A stretch of DNA of 64,000 nt. It comes from Treponemataceae bacterium (GTDB taxonomy: Bacteria; Spirochaetota; Spirochaetia; Treponematales; Treponemataceae). The notes under the pieces are model-generated. The model was not told the origin of the DNA and made no database searches. It worked only from the letters and a program-made list of their open reading frames with translations. Position numbers and translations under genes: made by a program. The stretch spans positions 20,306-84,305 of the forward strand of contig JAKSTU010000003.1 in the NCBI GenBank assembly GCA_024402435.1, written 5' to 3'. Numbering within the stretch: the first letter of the stretch is position 1; every line of letters starts with the position of its first letter. Below are positions 17,266-25,269 of this stretch, piece by piece.

Positions 17266-17266
17266 T

Positions 17267-18151
17267 TTATCTATCCTCCGATTTGAGCATTGCGCGGCCA
17301 TAGAAAGCACTGAATACGAGACACATCAAGAAAATCACGACAGCAACTGCACTTCCGTAACCAATCTTGTTGATCTTCAGACCGTAGTTGTAAAGATAGG
17401 TAACCAGTGTTTCTGCAGCATTTGCAGGACCGCCTTTACCCATTGCCCAAACGATGTCGTACAGCTGGAAAGAACCGACGATGGAGAAGAAGATTGAAAC
17501 CAGCAGAGTAGGGAGCAGCAAAGGAATGATGATTTTTCTGGTTGTCTGTGATTCTGTTGCACCGTCAATTTTAGCAGCTTCGCGAACGTCATCGGGAATA
17601 TCCTGAAGTCCGGCAATCATGATTGACATATGGAAACCGAAGTATTTCCAGATAACGGTTACCAGAATTGCCCAAAGAACTGTGCTTGTGTTTGCCAGCG
17701 GAGCGGGAACCGGTGCTCCCGGTGCAAAGAAACTGTAAATTGCTTTTACGAATCCGTACTGAGGATTGTAAATGAACTGCCAGATGATACCTGAAATGAT
17801 TTCAGAGAATGCGTACGGCAGAAAGAAAAATGTTCTGAATGCAACAGCACCTTTGAAGTTCTTGTTGCTTATGATCAATGCACAGAGAAGTGCAAGAGGA
17901 AGCTCAATCAAAAGAGAAATGAAGGTAACGAGCAATGTATGCCCGATTGCCTGAAGGAAGACAGGGTCATTCGCAAGATCAACGAAGTTTTTGAACCCGA
18001 TGAACTTCATTGCTGTAAGACCGTTCCATTTGAAGAAACTGTAGTAAGCAGCCTTGAAAATTGGAACTACAACAAAAAAAGAAAAAATAATTAATGCTGG
18101 TGCCAGCAGAAGAATTACTAAAAGCGATGTTTGTTTACGATTATTTATCAT
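17267..18151 (-). CDS. Carbohydrate ABC transporter permease (MalF-like)
   Basis: 294 residues, six predicted membrane helices, and the EAA loop IPDDVREAAKIDGATESQTTRKIIIPLLLP that docks on the ATPase. The N-terminal PALIIFSFFVVVPIFKAAYYSFFKWNG is typical of MalF/UgpA-type permeases. The start has only a weak ribosome site. It lies 70 nt downstream of the binding-protein gene, with a hairpin in the gap, and directly upstream of its partner permease. Confidence 0.9.
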   Translation of the reverse strand: MINNRKQTSLLVILLLAPALIIFSFFVVVPIFKAAYYSFFKWNGLTAMKFIGFKNFVDLANDPVFLQAIGHTLLVTFISLLIELPLALLCALIISNKNFKGAVAFRTFFFLPYAFSEIISGIIWQFIYNPQYGFVKAIYSFFAPGAPVPAPLANTSTVLWAILVTVIWKYFGFHMSIMIAGLQDIPDDVREAAKIDGATESQTTRKIIIPLLLPTLLVSIFFSIVGSFQLYDIVWAMGKGGPANAAETLVTYLYNYGLKINKIGYGSAVAVVIFLMCLVFSAFYGRAMLKSEDR

Positions 18152-18171
18152 CTTTAATCAATGGAAAAAGT

Positions 18172-18207
18172 TGGGAGAGAAAACAGGCTGCCGCCCGGCA
18201 GCCTGTT
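18172..18207 (-). terminator. Intercistronic hairpin between sugar-binding protein and permeases
   Basis: A perfect 11-bp stem, AACAGGCTGCC/GGCAGCCTGTT, with a 4-nt loop, followed on the - strand by TTTTCTCTC. It can act as a leaky terminator or protect the upstream message end, so the binding protein exceeds the permeases. Confidence 0.7.
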
Positions 18208-18221
18208 ACCAAAGTTACGAA

Positions 18222-19520
18222 TTATTCTTCGTAAGCTTTCTGAAGGTCAGCACATGCCTGAGCAGGTGTTTTTGCTCCAGAAAGGATGTACTGTACGTTG
18301 TCGTTTACAGCACCACCAACTGCAGGTGAAAGCAGCTGGTCGAGGTAAAGCTGGTAGAATGTACATTCATCAACAATACCTTTAACAAGTTTCAGGTTTT
18401 CGTCTGTCATAGCAGCTTCTGTTCCTGCAACTGTAGGAATGATTGAAGATACAGCAGCGAATTTTGAAAGCTGTGCTTTGTTCATTATGAAAGCCAGGAA
18501 TTCAACTGCTTCTTTAGGAGCGTTTTTACCAACTTCGAGACCGTTACCACCACCGATAACTTCTGTTACTTTTCCTGCTCCACCTTTGATTGCGGGGAAC
18601 GGAGCACAAGCAAGAGCAGAACCGATACCTTTTCCGGTTGTTGAGTTGTCGTTCTGTACACCAGGTGCCCAGTGACCCATAAGTTCCATAGCAGCTTCAG
18701 CGTTACCAACAAGAGCAGCACCGTCGTTCTGTGAAGAAGCAAGGAATCCGTCCTGGAACAGTCCCATGTCAGCCAGTTCTTTGATCATTTCACCAGCTTT
18801 GATGAAAGCAGGATCGTTGAATCCTTTGAATCCGGCGGGCATTGCACCTTCAGCTGTGAATCCTGAGAATACTTTTGATCCACCAATGCGGAGTGCCAGG
18901 TATGCCCAGAAGTGCATTGCAGGCCATTTGTCACCAGCAGCAATAGAAATAGGAGTAATTCCGGCTGCTTTGATTTTTTTACACATAACAATGAAGTCGT
19001 CCCAGTCTGTGGGGAATGAATCGTAACCTACAGAAGCCAGGATGTCTTTGTTGTACCAGAATGTGACTGCACCCAGGTCATGGGGTACACCAGTCTGTTT
19101 TCCATCATACTGGAACAGTTTCAGAGCACCTTCTGCGATTGAGCTCAGGTCTGCATCTGCTGCAACTTCTTTTGTGATGTCTTTAAGAAGACCAGCACTT
19201 GCATGCTCAGCAAGAGAACCACCACCCCAGCTCCAGAACAGGTCCGGCGGGTTCTTTGACTGCATTACTGTTGCAAGCTTTGTTTTGAAAGCTTCGTTTT
19301 CAAGAACTGTCAGTTCAATTTCTACGTTCGGATGTGATGCTGTGAATTCAGCGATACAATCATCGTAGAATGCGCGGTCTGCGCCTACTGTACCAATGTG
19401 CCAAAATGAGAATTTGACTTTTGAATCTGCTGCGGAATCTTTTTTACCACCAGCAAATACCATGCCCAATGCGAGTACTGCGAAAATGCAGACCAGCACA
19501 ACTTTCTTTGAAAGTTTCAT
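18222..19520 (-). CDS. Extracellular sugar-binding protein of ABC importer (family 1)
   Basis: 432 residues with a signal peptide ending near LGMVFAGGKKDS and the family-1 solute-binding pattern: KVKFSFWHIGTVGADRAFYDDCIAEFTASHPNVEIELTVLEN at the N-terminus, NPPDLFWSWGGGSLAEH, and TGVPHDLGAVTFWYNKDIL. Such proteins bind oligosaccharides for CUT1 importers; the ligand is not readable. I start at the ATG behind GGAGGAACATTT; 20 more upstream codons are open but not conserved. It is first in an operon with two permeases. A 16-bp palindrome 160 nt upstream may be a control site. Confidence 0.9.
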   Translation of the reverse strand: MKLSKKVVLVCIFAVLALGMVFAGGKKDSAADSKVKFSFWHIGTVGADRAFYDDCIAEFTASHPNVEIELTVLENEAFKTKLATVMQSKNPPDLFWSWGGGSLAEHASAGLLKDITKEVAADADLSSIAEGALKLFQYDGKQTGVPHDLGAVTFWYNKDILASVGYDSFPTDWDDFIVMCKKIKAAGITPISIAAGDKWPAMHFWAYLALRIGGSKVFSGFTAEGAMPAGFKGFNDPAFIKAGEMIKELADMGLFQDGFLASSQNDGAALVGNAEAAMELMGHWAPGVQNDNSTTGKGIGSALACAPFPAIKGGAGKVTEVIGGGNGLEVGKNAPKEAVEFLAFIMNKAQLSKFAAVSSIIPTVAGTEAAMTDENLKLVKGIVDECTFYQLYLDQLLSPAVGGAVNDNVQYILSGAKTPAQACADLQKAYEE

Positions 19521-19678
19521 AAATGTTCCTCCAATTGAGATATAGTTACAGAAGCAAACTTCTGAAAACTCCAAAAACATAACGTTTTTTTATATTTGGA
19601 ATATTAAAGGCAGATTAAGTCCGGAAAAATCAGCGAAAATACCTAAAAAAATATTTTTTCAAAATAAATTTGTTTGCT

Positions 19679-19694
19679 TTTCCTGAACAGGAAA
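19679..19694. promoter_or_regulatory. Palindrome in divergent control region
   Basis: TTTCCTG-AA-CAGGAAA, a perfect 7-bp dyad, lies in the 273-bp gap between the sugar importer operon and the NlpC/P60 gene. The same gap holds a direct repeat GAAATCATTT at 19742-19751 and 19760-19769. A regulator is not identified. Confidence 0.4.
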
Positions 19695-19756
19695 GTGTCT
19701 TTTTTTCTGTTATATAATCAAATTGACAGTTTTCCGTACCTGAAATCATTTTTTTA

Positions 19757-19785
19757 TGGAAATCATTTATAAAACGTCTTATAAT
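19757..19785 (+). promoter_or_regulatory. Promoter abutting the NlpC/P60 start (near-leaderless)
   Basis: TGGAAA, 17 bp, TATAAT; the -10 ends 8 nt before the ATG, so the transcript should begin within about two bases of the start codon. No Shine-Dalgarno is present. Confidence 0.6.
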
Positions 19786-19793
19786 GAAATATC

Positions 19794-20882
19794 ATGAAAG
19801 ATTCAAAGTTGTTCAAGAAATCAGTTTTGGTGCTGCTTATTGCAGTTTTTTCAACAGGATTGCTTTTTGCTTCAAACATCATGCGCGGAAACGGACGTGA
19901 ATTGCGCGAAAAGTTCCTGAACATGGCTATGGCTCAGATGGGCAAACCTTACAAATATGGATCCAGAGGACCTAATTCTTTTGACTGTTCCGGGTTCATT
20001 TATTATTCTGCCAAGGAATCACTTGATCTGTACCTGCCTACAAACTCCCGTGAACAGTATACCTATTGTGACAAAATAAAGGATTCTGAGCGTCAGGCGG
20101 GGGATCTTGTGTTCTTCAAGGACAAGGCTTCAGGCCCGGTAACTCATGTAGGAATTTATCTGGATGAACTTACATTCCTTTCTGCAGCCAGTTCCGGACC
20201 AAGAACCGGTATCACGATTTCAAAGTTTTCTGAGCCTTACTGGTCTCGGACTTATTTTGCTGCAGGACGTTTCCTTCCTTCTCTTTCTTCTTCCGGAAAT
20301 GCCGCGCCTTCTGCCCCTGCAGCACCTTCTGCGGCACCGGAAGAAGATGAGGAAGAAGAGTTTTCCGGCTCCAGTTCAAGAATCATTGAAGGCAAAAATT
20401 CCATGCCTGCTTTCAAAATGTCTCTGTCAGGTTCTGTCGTCGGAAAATCTTTCAGCAGATATGGAGTTGATTTGACTGATCTGTATGTTGAAGGTTCTGC
20501 CGGAGTGAACTACTGTTTTTTTGGAGTGGGCCGCATCGGTGTTGATGCGGGGGTTCTGTACGACTTGAAGACAAAACAGTATGCAATACCTGTAAGACTG
20601 AATATCGGAATAACGGATTATTTCAATGTTTATGCAGGAAGGAATTTTGCCTTCGGTGATGGTGACAAAATAACTGCCGAAAACATTCTGGAATATGCCG
20701 GTGTCAGAGTTGCGTTCAAATCCTTGACAAACAGCAGATATCCGATTCAGCCCTATGTTGATGTCCGCTGTTCTTTAGCTCCGGTTTTTGCTGCGGGAAC
20801 GGAAAATCCCGATCTTTTGGGTGACTTGTTATCTTCAGCTTCTGTTTTTATGGGTCTGAGATTCATGATGCCGATAGGTTGA
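19794..20882 (+). CDS. NlpC/P60 endopeptidase with barrel-like C-terminal domain
   Basis: 362 residues. Signal peptide (KKSVLVLLIAVFSTGLLFAS); NlpC/P60 domain at about 37-160 with the catalytic Cys in NSFDCSGFIYYS and the His in PVTHVGIYLDE, which would cut peptidoglycan stem peptides; a Pro/Ala then Asp/Glu-rich linker (about 170-195); and a C-terminal 150 residues of alternating beta pattern (VVGKSFSRYGVDLTDLYVEGSAGVNYCFFGVG, IPVRLNIGITDYFNVYAGRNF) resembling a small outer-membrane barrel. The catalytic part is sure; the barrel is inference. The gene stands alone with a terminator behind it. Confidence 0.82.
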   Translation: MKDSKLFKKSVLVLLIAVFSTGLLFASNIMRGNGRELREKFLNMAMAQMGKPYKYGSRGPNSFDCSGFIYYSAKESLDLYLPTNSREQYTYCDKIKDSERQAGDLVFFKDKASGPVTHVGIYLDELTFLSAASSGPRTGITISKFSEPYWSRTYFAAGRFLPSLSSSGNAAPSAPAAPSAAPEEDEEEEFSGSSSRIIEGKNSMPAFKMSLSGSVVGKSFSRYGVDLTDLYVEGSAGVNYCFFGVGRIGVDAGVLYDLKTKQYAIPVRLNIGITDYFNVYAGRNFAFGDGDKITAENILEYAGVRVAFKSLTNSRYPIQPYVDVRCSLAPVFAAGTENPDLLGDLLSSASVFMGLRFMMPIG

Positions 20883-20906
20883 TTCTGATTGCATGACAGA
20901 TGAATA

Positions 20907-20951
20907 AAACCCGCCGTTCACAGACACAGGTTTGTAGCGGCGGGTTTTTTG
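20907..20951 (+). terminator. Terminator of NlpC/P60 gene
   Basis: AAACCCGCCG pairs with CGGCGGGTTT and runs into a T tract. Confidence 0.85.
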
Positions 20952-20956
20952 TTGCC

Positions 20957-20990
20957 TAAAAAAAACAGTCCGGATAAAAACCCGGACTGT
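20957..20990 (-). terminator. Terminator of acyl-CoA synthetase operon
   Basis: On the - strand ACAGTCCGG pairs with CCGGACTGT, followed by eight T; it stands back to back with the + strand terminator. Confidence 0.85.
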
Positions 20991-21012
20991 GTAAAAAATC
21001 GTACTGTTTTTT

Positions 21013-22734
21013 TTATTTTGCGTCCGTTTTTGCCGCATCCTGTGCGCGGATTGCCTTGCGCATGATTTTTCCGCTGGTGGTCTTGGGAAGTGCGTCAACA
21101 AATTCCACAATGCGGGGATATTTGTACGGTGCAGTTGTTTCTTTGACAAAGCGCTGAATGTCTTTGACCAGATCTGCGTCTCCGGGCTTGTAGTCTTTGG
21201 CGAGAATGATCGTAGCTTTTACAACCTGTCCGCGAATCGGGTCAGGAGCACCTGTTACGGCACACTCAACAACTGCCGGATGTTTCATAAGAACGCTTTC
21301 AACTTCAAAAGTTCCTATGCGGTAACCTGAGCATTTGATTACGTCATCACAGCGTCCGACGAACCAGTAGTAGCCGTCTTCATCACGCCAAGCAGTGTCG
21401 CCGGTATAATAGTAGCCGTCATGGAAAGCAGCATTCGTTTTTTCGGGCTCCCCGTAGTATTCAACCACAAGGCCGGGGAAACGTCCCTGTGTGTCGCCGA
21501 ACTTTTCCATGTCCAGCTTGAATGCAATCTGACCGACTACGGCAGTTCCCACATCTTCGTTGTTGTCGTCAAGCAGATGCAGGTTGTAGTAGGGAGACGG
21601 CTTTCCGATGGAACCGGGTTTGATTTTCTGGCCTTCAAAGTTGAAGAGACAGACCGTTGTTTCGCTTTGTCCGAAACCTTCCGTAATTTCCAGCCCGGTA
21701 ATTTCCTTCCAGCGGTTGAAAACTTCTTCGCTCAAAGGTTCGCCTGCTGTTGAACAGTGGGTAAGTGAAGAAAAATCAATACCTGAAAGGTCTTCCTGAA
21801 TCAGGAAGCGGTAAATTGTGGGCGGCGCGCAGAAAGTGGTAATTCTGTGTTTCTGAACCTGATGCAGAAGATCAATCGGTTTGAACCGTGAATGATAATC
21901 GTAGACAAAAAGCGCTGTTTCGCAGATCCACTGTCCGTAAAGGCGTCCCCATGAGGTTTTTGCCCAGCCGGAATCAGCTACAGTAAGGTGAAGTCCGCCG
22001 TTCTGAACATGCTGCCAGTATTTTGCAGTGGTAATGTGTCCCAGAGGATAAAGGAAGTTATGGACCGCCAGTTTCGGGTGACTTGTTGTTCCGCTGGTAA
22101 AGTATCCGAGCATCAGGTCTTTGTTTGTGGAAACTTCTTCTCTTGGCGGTGCAACAAATGGTGCTGCATTTTTGCAGCCTGCTGTAAAGTCAAGCCAACC
22201 TTCCGGCGGGTTTTCTACGGGGCGGTCAACACCCATCTCGTTTACGAAAGCAACCGCCTTGACGGAAGGAGATTCTTTGAGCGACTCGTTGATGTGGGCA
22301 ATTACATCGGGAACAGTGACTGCGACAATCATCTTGATTTTTGTAAAGTTGTTGCGGTAAATCAGGTCGTCAGTGGTGAGCATGTGGGTTGCGGGAATTG
22401 CAACGGCACCAATTTTGTGCAGTGCAAGCATGCTTACCCAGAATTCGTAACGGCGCTGCAGAATCAGCATTACAAAATCACCTTTCTTTACACCGCAGGA
22501 CATGAAGAATGAAGCTGCCTGATCAGACATTTCCTTCATTTTTCCGAAAGAAATTTCAAGATAATCATCTTCATCGTTTGTCCAGACAAGGGCAGGTGCA
22601 TCCGGTTTTTTTGCAGCAATGGCATCCATCACATCGTATGCGAAGTTGAAATTCTCCGGAACATTCAATGTGTAGTTGTTGAAAAAATCATCATAGGAAT
22701 CAAATTCCGTACGAGGCAAAAATAATTCTTCCAT
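21013..22734 (-). CDS. AMP-forming acyl-CoA synthetase (medium-chain/acetyl-CoA synthetase-like)
   Basis: 573 residues of the ANL superfamily, activating a carboxylic acid with ATP to an acyl-adenylate and then to acyl-CoA. Seen are the P-loop-like TSGTTSHPKLAVHN, the motif YYTGDTAWRDEDGYYWFVGRCDDVIKCSGYRIG (hinge and A5-A8) and the catalytic lysine in TTSGKIMRKAIR at the C-terminus. It lies 17 nt downstream of an XRE-cupin regulator gene, an arrangement I know from other anaerobes where the regulator likely controls the synthetase. The acyl substrate is not readable. Confidence 0.88.
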   Translation of the reverse strand: MEELFLPRTEFDSYDDFFNNYTLNVPENFNFAYDVMDAIAAKKPDAPALVWTNDEDDYLEISFGKMKEMSDQAASFFMSCGVKKGDFVMLILQRRYEFWVSMLALHKIGAVAIPATHMLTTDDLIYRNNFTKIKMIVAVTVPDVIAHINESLKESPSVKAVAFVNEMGVDRPVENPPEGWLDFTAGCKNAAPFVAPPREEVSTNKDLMLGYFTSGTTSHPKLAVHNFLYPLGHITTAKYWQHVQNGGLHLTVADSGWAKTSWGRLYGQWICETALFVYDYHSRFKPIDLLHQVQKHRITTFCAPPTIYRFLIQEDLSGIDFSSLTHCSTAGEPLSEEVFNRWKEITGLEITEGFGQSETTVCLFNFEGQKIKPGSIGKPSPYYNLHLLDDNNEDVGTAVVGQIAFKLDMEKFGDTQGRFPGLVVEYYGEPEKTNAAFHDGYYYTGDTAWRDEDGYYWFVGRCDDVIKCSGYRIGTFEVESVLMKHPAVVECAVTGAPDPIRGQVVKATIILAKDYKPGDADLVKDIQRFVKETTAPYKYPRIVEFVDALPKTTSGKIMRKAIRAQDAAKTDAK

Positions 22735-22751
22735 AAAAAAACAAAACCTTT

Positions 22752-23306
22752 TCAGTTAAGAATGAATGTTATGAAGCGGCAGCGTTTGCCGTTCAGATTC
22801 TGCTGCCCGTGGGGCTTGCTGGAATCAAAGTATACGGAATCCCCTTCGTTGAGGATTACTTCGCTGTCTCCTATCTGTACGCGGACTGTGCCTTCGATGC
22901 AGTAGTTGAATTCCTGTCCGGGATGAGTTGTCGTATGGATTTCGGGAATGTCGCCGGGATTGATTGTTACAAGATAAGGATCTGCCTTGCGGTTTGCAAA
23001 ACCGAATGCAAGTGACTCAAAATGATAGTCGGCAAGACGGTTTACGGTTGCGCCTTTTCCGGCGGGTGTAACAAAAAAGCTTACCTGATGGGGTTCTTCG
23101 CCTGTAATGAATGTGGAAGGATCAACATTGTATCTTTTTCCCATGCAGAACATTACGCTCAGAGGTATATCAACGTCGCCTGTTTCGTAACGCATGTATT
23201 CTTTGGGTGTAATCCCGCAGACTTTAGCAGCTGTCTCGACTGAGACTTCAAATGTGTCGCGAAGTCCTCTGAGACGTTCGGCGACAGTTTTCATTTCTGA
23301 ATTCAT
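22752..23306 (-). CDS. XRE-family transcriptional regulator with cupin domain
   Basis: 184 residues: an N-terminal helix-turn-helix (about 7-65: LRGLRDTFEVSVETAAKVCGITPKEYMRYETGDVDIPLS) and a C-terminal cupin_2 barrel (about 110-180: HTTTHPGQEFNYCIEGTVRVQIGDSEVILNEGDSVYFDSSKPHG), which probably senses a small ligand. I start at the ATG behind GGAGG; an open extension of 43 codons runs through the operator region and is not coding. It forms an operon with the acyl-CoA synthetase and probably controls it and itself through the dyads directly upstream. Confidence 0.88.
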   Translation of the reverse strand: MNSEMKTVAERLRGLRDTFEVSVETAAKVCGITPKEYMRYETGDVDIPLSVMFCMGKRYNVDPSTFITGEEPHQVSFFVTPAGKGATVNRLADYHFESLAFGFANRKADPYLVTINPGDIPEIHTTTHPGQEFNYCIEGTVRVQIGDSEVILNEGDSVYFDSSKPHGQQNLNGKRCRFITFILN

Positions 23307-23335
23307 AAAAACCTCCAAGTATGGCAAAAAGCCGA

Positions 23336-23405
23336 AAATTTGTCTTAAAATAACATAATTACTGAAAATAGAAAAGGTGTTGTAGACAAATTTAAAGAAT
23401 TTGTC
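23336..23405. promoter_or_regulatory. Operator cluster of the XRE-cupin regulator
   Basis: Three copies of a TTTGTC half-site occur: AAATTTGTCT at 23336-23345, AGACAAATTT at 23384-23393 and AATTTGTC at 23398-23405. The last two form GACAAATT - 5 nt - AATTTGTC, a perfect 21-bp dyad. A palindrome CAGTGTCACTG follows at 23405-23415. The cluster lies between the divergent regulator and membrane-protein genes. Confidence 0.6.
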
Positions 23406-23436
23406 AGTGTCACTGGTATTTTTGCCGCAAAACACT

Positions 23437-23442
23437 TATTAT
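23437..23442 (+). promoter_or_regulatory. -10 box abutting membrane-protein start (leaderless)
   Basis: TATTAT ends 6 nt before the ATG, predicting transcription from the A of the start codon. No good -35 is seen at 17 bp (TGGTAT), but the operator cluster and CAGTGTCACTG lie there, so an activator may substitute. Confidence 0.45.
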
Positions 23443-23448
23443 TCAACT

Positions 23449-24030
23449 ATGACAATTTCACTTTATATTAGAATTTTGGGTCTTGTTCTGATTGCTGCGG
23501 ATTTGATTTCAATGCCTTTCCGCAAAAAAAAAGTTGACAGACAGGCTGGCGAATGCGTTCTGCCTTTGACACGCACAAAAAGTACCATGTTTGTTGCTGT
23601 TCTGTGCATGGCTCCGCTGATGGTCGTTCTTCAGTGGCTCAGAGAATTCGGGCTTTTCATTGATGTGATACTGACGGCAACTGCTGTCCTTGCTGTTGAA
23701 GTGGTTATCCGTGAACGCATTCTGACAATGAAGAGCGGCGTGTACAAAAATGCGCTGATTGTTGACGGACGTCTGATTCTTAAATCAAGTCTCATGGCTG
23801 TGCCTGAACTGGACTACGATGATGAAGAAACTGAAGATGATTCTGATGAAGAGGATTCGGATGAAGAAGTGGATGTTTCTGAAAAAGCTCGCAAACAGCG
23901 GGAGCAGGAAGAGGATCTGTACCGCCGTTCCGTAAAAATCGTGACCAGGGAAGCGGGCGAACTTTATGTGGGATTCGCTTCTGAAACTGAAAAAAAACAG
24001 GCTTTGGAACTGGTAAAAGACTGGTTCTGA
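23449..24030 (+). CDS. Membrane protein with acidic cytoplasmic segment, function unknown
   Basis: 193 residues. Two or three hydrophobic helices fill the first 85 residues (ISLYIRILGLVLIAADLISM, STMFVAVLCMAPLMVVLQWL, FIDVILTATAVLAVEVVI). A conserved-looking domain and a very acidic stretch follow (about 118-145, mostly Asp and Glu), then a basic-acidic helix and a compact end (VKIVTREAGELYVGFASETEKKQALELVKDWF). I do not recognise the family. The ATG has no ribosome site but sits 6 nt after a -10 box; an upstream TTG in frame is less likely. It is divergent from the XRE-cupin gene and shares its operator region. Confidence 0.7.
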   Translation: MTISLYIRILGLVLIAADLISMPFRKKKVDRQAGECVLPLTRTKSTMFVAVLCMAPLMVVLQWLREFGLFIDVILTATAVLAVEVVIRERILTMKSGVYKNALIVDGRLILKSSLMAVPELDYDDEETEDDSDEEDSDEEVDVSEKARKQREQEEDLYRRSVKIVTREAGELYVGFASETEKKQALELVKDWF

Positions 24031-24071
24031 AAAAAAATGGCTGTCTTGTGCACCAAAAGTGAAAGACAGCC
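24031..24071. terminator. Terminator-like hairpin after the membrane-protein gene
   Basis: GGCTGTCTT pairs with AAGACAGCC. On the - strand it is followed by ATTTTTTTT, on the + strand by GGTATATTTG, so it works best against transcripts coming from tRNA-Cys but may end both. Confidence 0.55.
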
Positions 24072-24116
24072 GGTATATTTGATCGGAAAGCTGCTTTGCA
24101 GAACAGTCCGTAAGCA

Positions 24117-24144
24117 TAAAAAAAACTGCCCTTTGAGGCAGTTC
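24117..24144 (-). terminator. tRNA-Cys terminator
   Basis: On the - strand AACTGCC-6 nt-GGCAGTT is followed by a run of T, 12 nt after the tRNA 3' end. Confidence 0.8.
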
Positions 24145-24155
24145 CTTTTATGAAA

Positions 24156-24226
24156 GGCGCCAATCGGAATCGAACCGATGCATAACGGTTTTGCAGACCG
24201 CTCCCTTACCGCTTGGGCATGGCGCC
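24156..24226 (-). tRNA. tRNA-Cys (GCA)
   Basis: 71 nt forming a full cloverleaf: acceptor GGCGCC.../...GGCGCC, anticodon loop CTGCAAA with anticodon GCA, and T arm with GGTTCGATTCC. The 3' CCA is not encoded. It has its own promoter and terminator. Confidence 0.95.
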
Positions 24227-24237
24227 ATGGTTCCAAA

Positions 24238-24266
24238 AATATAACAAAGTATTTGATTTTTGTCTA
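24238..24266 (-). promoter_or_regulatory. tRNA-Cys promoter
   Basis: On the - strand TAGACA, 17 bp, TATATT; the predicted start lies a few bases before the mature 5' end. Confidence 0.6.
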
Positions 24267-24295
24267 GTGTCATTCTTCATGAAATTTCCGATAAA

Positions 24296-24324
24296 TTGAA
24301 TTTTTTGATGATGCAATGTATTAT
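24296..24324 (+). promoter_or_regulatory. trxB promoter (leaderless)
   Basis: TTGAAT, 17 bp, TATTAT; the -10 ends 6 nt before the ATG, so +1 should be the A of the start codon. Confidence 0.65.
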
Positions 24325-24330
24325 GGGCGT

Positions 24331-25269
24331 ATGCAGGAAGTTTTTTTTGATTTTATTATTCTTGGAGCAGGGCCTGCGGGACTTGCTGCTGCCCAATACG
24401 GTGCCCGTGCAAACTTGAGTGTTCTGGTTGTTGAAAACATGACAGCCGGCGGACAGGTTCTCAATATCAATTCACTGGAAAATTATCCGGGTGTTTTTCC
24501 CGCTACAGACGGAGTTTCTTTTACTGAAACAATGAAAAAGCAGGCAGAATCTTTCGGCGCCCGCTTTGCAACAGATACAGTCACTTCAATCGACAAAATC
24601 GGAAACGAATTTGTGCTTCACGGTGCAAAAAATACATACCGGGCTTTCACTGTCCTGATTGCAACCGGTGCCGAACACCGTCAGCTTGGTGTTCCCGGTG
24701 AAAAGGAGCTGAGCGGTATGGGTGTTTCTTACTGTGCAACCTGTGACGGCCCTTTCTTCCGCAACAAGCCGATTGCAGTTGTAGGTGGCGGTGATGCTGC
24801 CTGTGACGAAGCAACTTATCTTGCAACACTTACTTCCAATGTAACGCTGATTCATCGCAGAGACAGTTTCCGCGCCCAGAAAGCAGTTGCGGAACGCGTT
24901 CTGAACAACAGGAACATAACAGTGCGTTTCAATACGACCGTAGAAAAAATCTGCGGAACAGACCGTGTAGAATCTCTTCTGCTGCGTGATACAAGAACAG
25001 GCGAAGAATCTTCTCTTTCTGTAAATGCAGTTTTTATCTTTGTTGGAATGGCACCCCGCGGGAACCTTGTGGAAATGCTCAAAAAGGACGAAAGCGGATG
25101 CATCATCACTGATGAAAACATGGCAACTTCAATAAAGGGAATGTTCTGTGCCGGTGACATACGTTCCAAACCTTTCAGACAGGTGGTTACCGCTGTTTCT
25201 GACGGTGCAGTTGCCGCGTTCTCTGCCGGAAACTATGTTCGTGAGTTGAAGAATGAATCTTACCGCTAA
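24331..25269 (+). CDS. trxB: Thioredoxin-disulfide reductase
   Basis: 312 residues. A flavoprotein passing electrons from NADPH to thioredoxin in the cytoplasm. FAD-binding GAGPAGLAAAQYGA at about 12-25, active-site CATCDG (about 135), NADPH-binding GGGDAACDEA (about 152) and the C-terminal FAD motif GMFCAGDIRSKPFRQV are all present. I prefer the ATG directly after the -10 box; an ATG 15 nt upstream lies inside that -10 region and is unlikely. Its 3' end overlaps the next gene by 17 nt, so the GH3 gene is translated from the same message. Confidence 0.93.
   Translation: MQEVFFDFIILGAGPAGLAAAQYGARANLSVLVVENMTAGGQVLNINSLENYPGVFPATDGVSFTETMKKQAESFGARFATDTVTSIDKIGNEFVLHGAKNTYRAFTVLIATGAEHRQLGVPGEKELSGMGVSYCATCDGPFFRNKPIAVVGGGDAACDEATYLATLTSNVTLIHRRDSFRAQKAVAERVLNNRNITVRFNTTVEKICGTDRVESLLLRDTRTGEESSLSVNAVFIFVGMAPRGNLVEMLKKDESGCIITDENMATSIKGMFCAGDIRSKPFRQVVTAVSDGAVAAFSAGNYVRELKNESYR

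Noticed and set aside
23307..23435. 43-codon N-terminal extension of the XRE-cupin regulator
   Set aside because: It passes through the operator dyads, and the ATG behind GGAGG fits the domain start.
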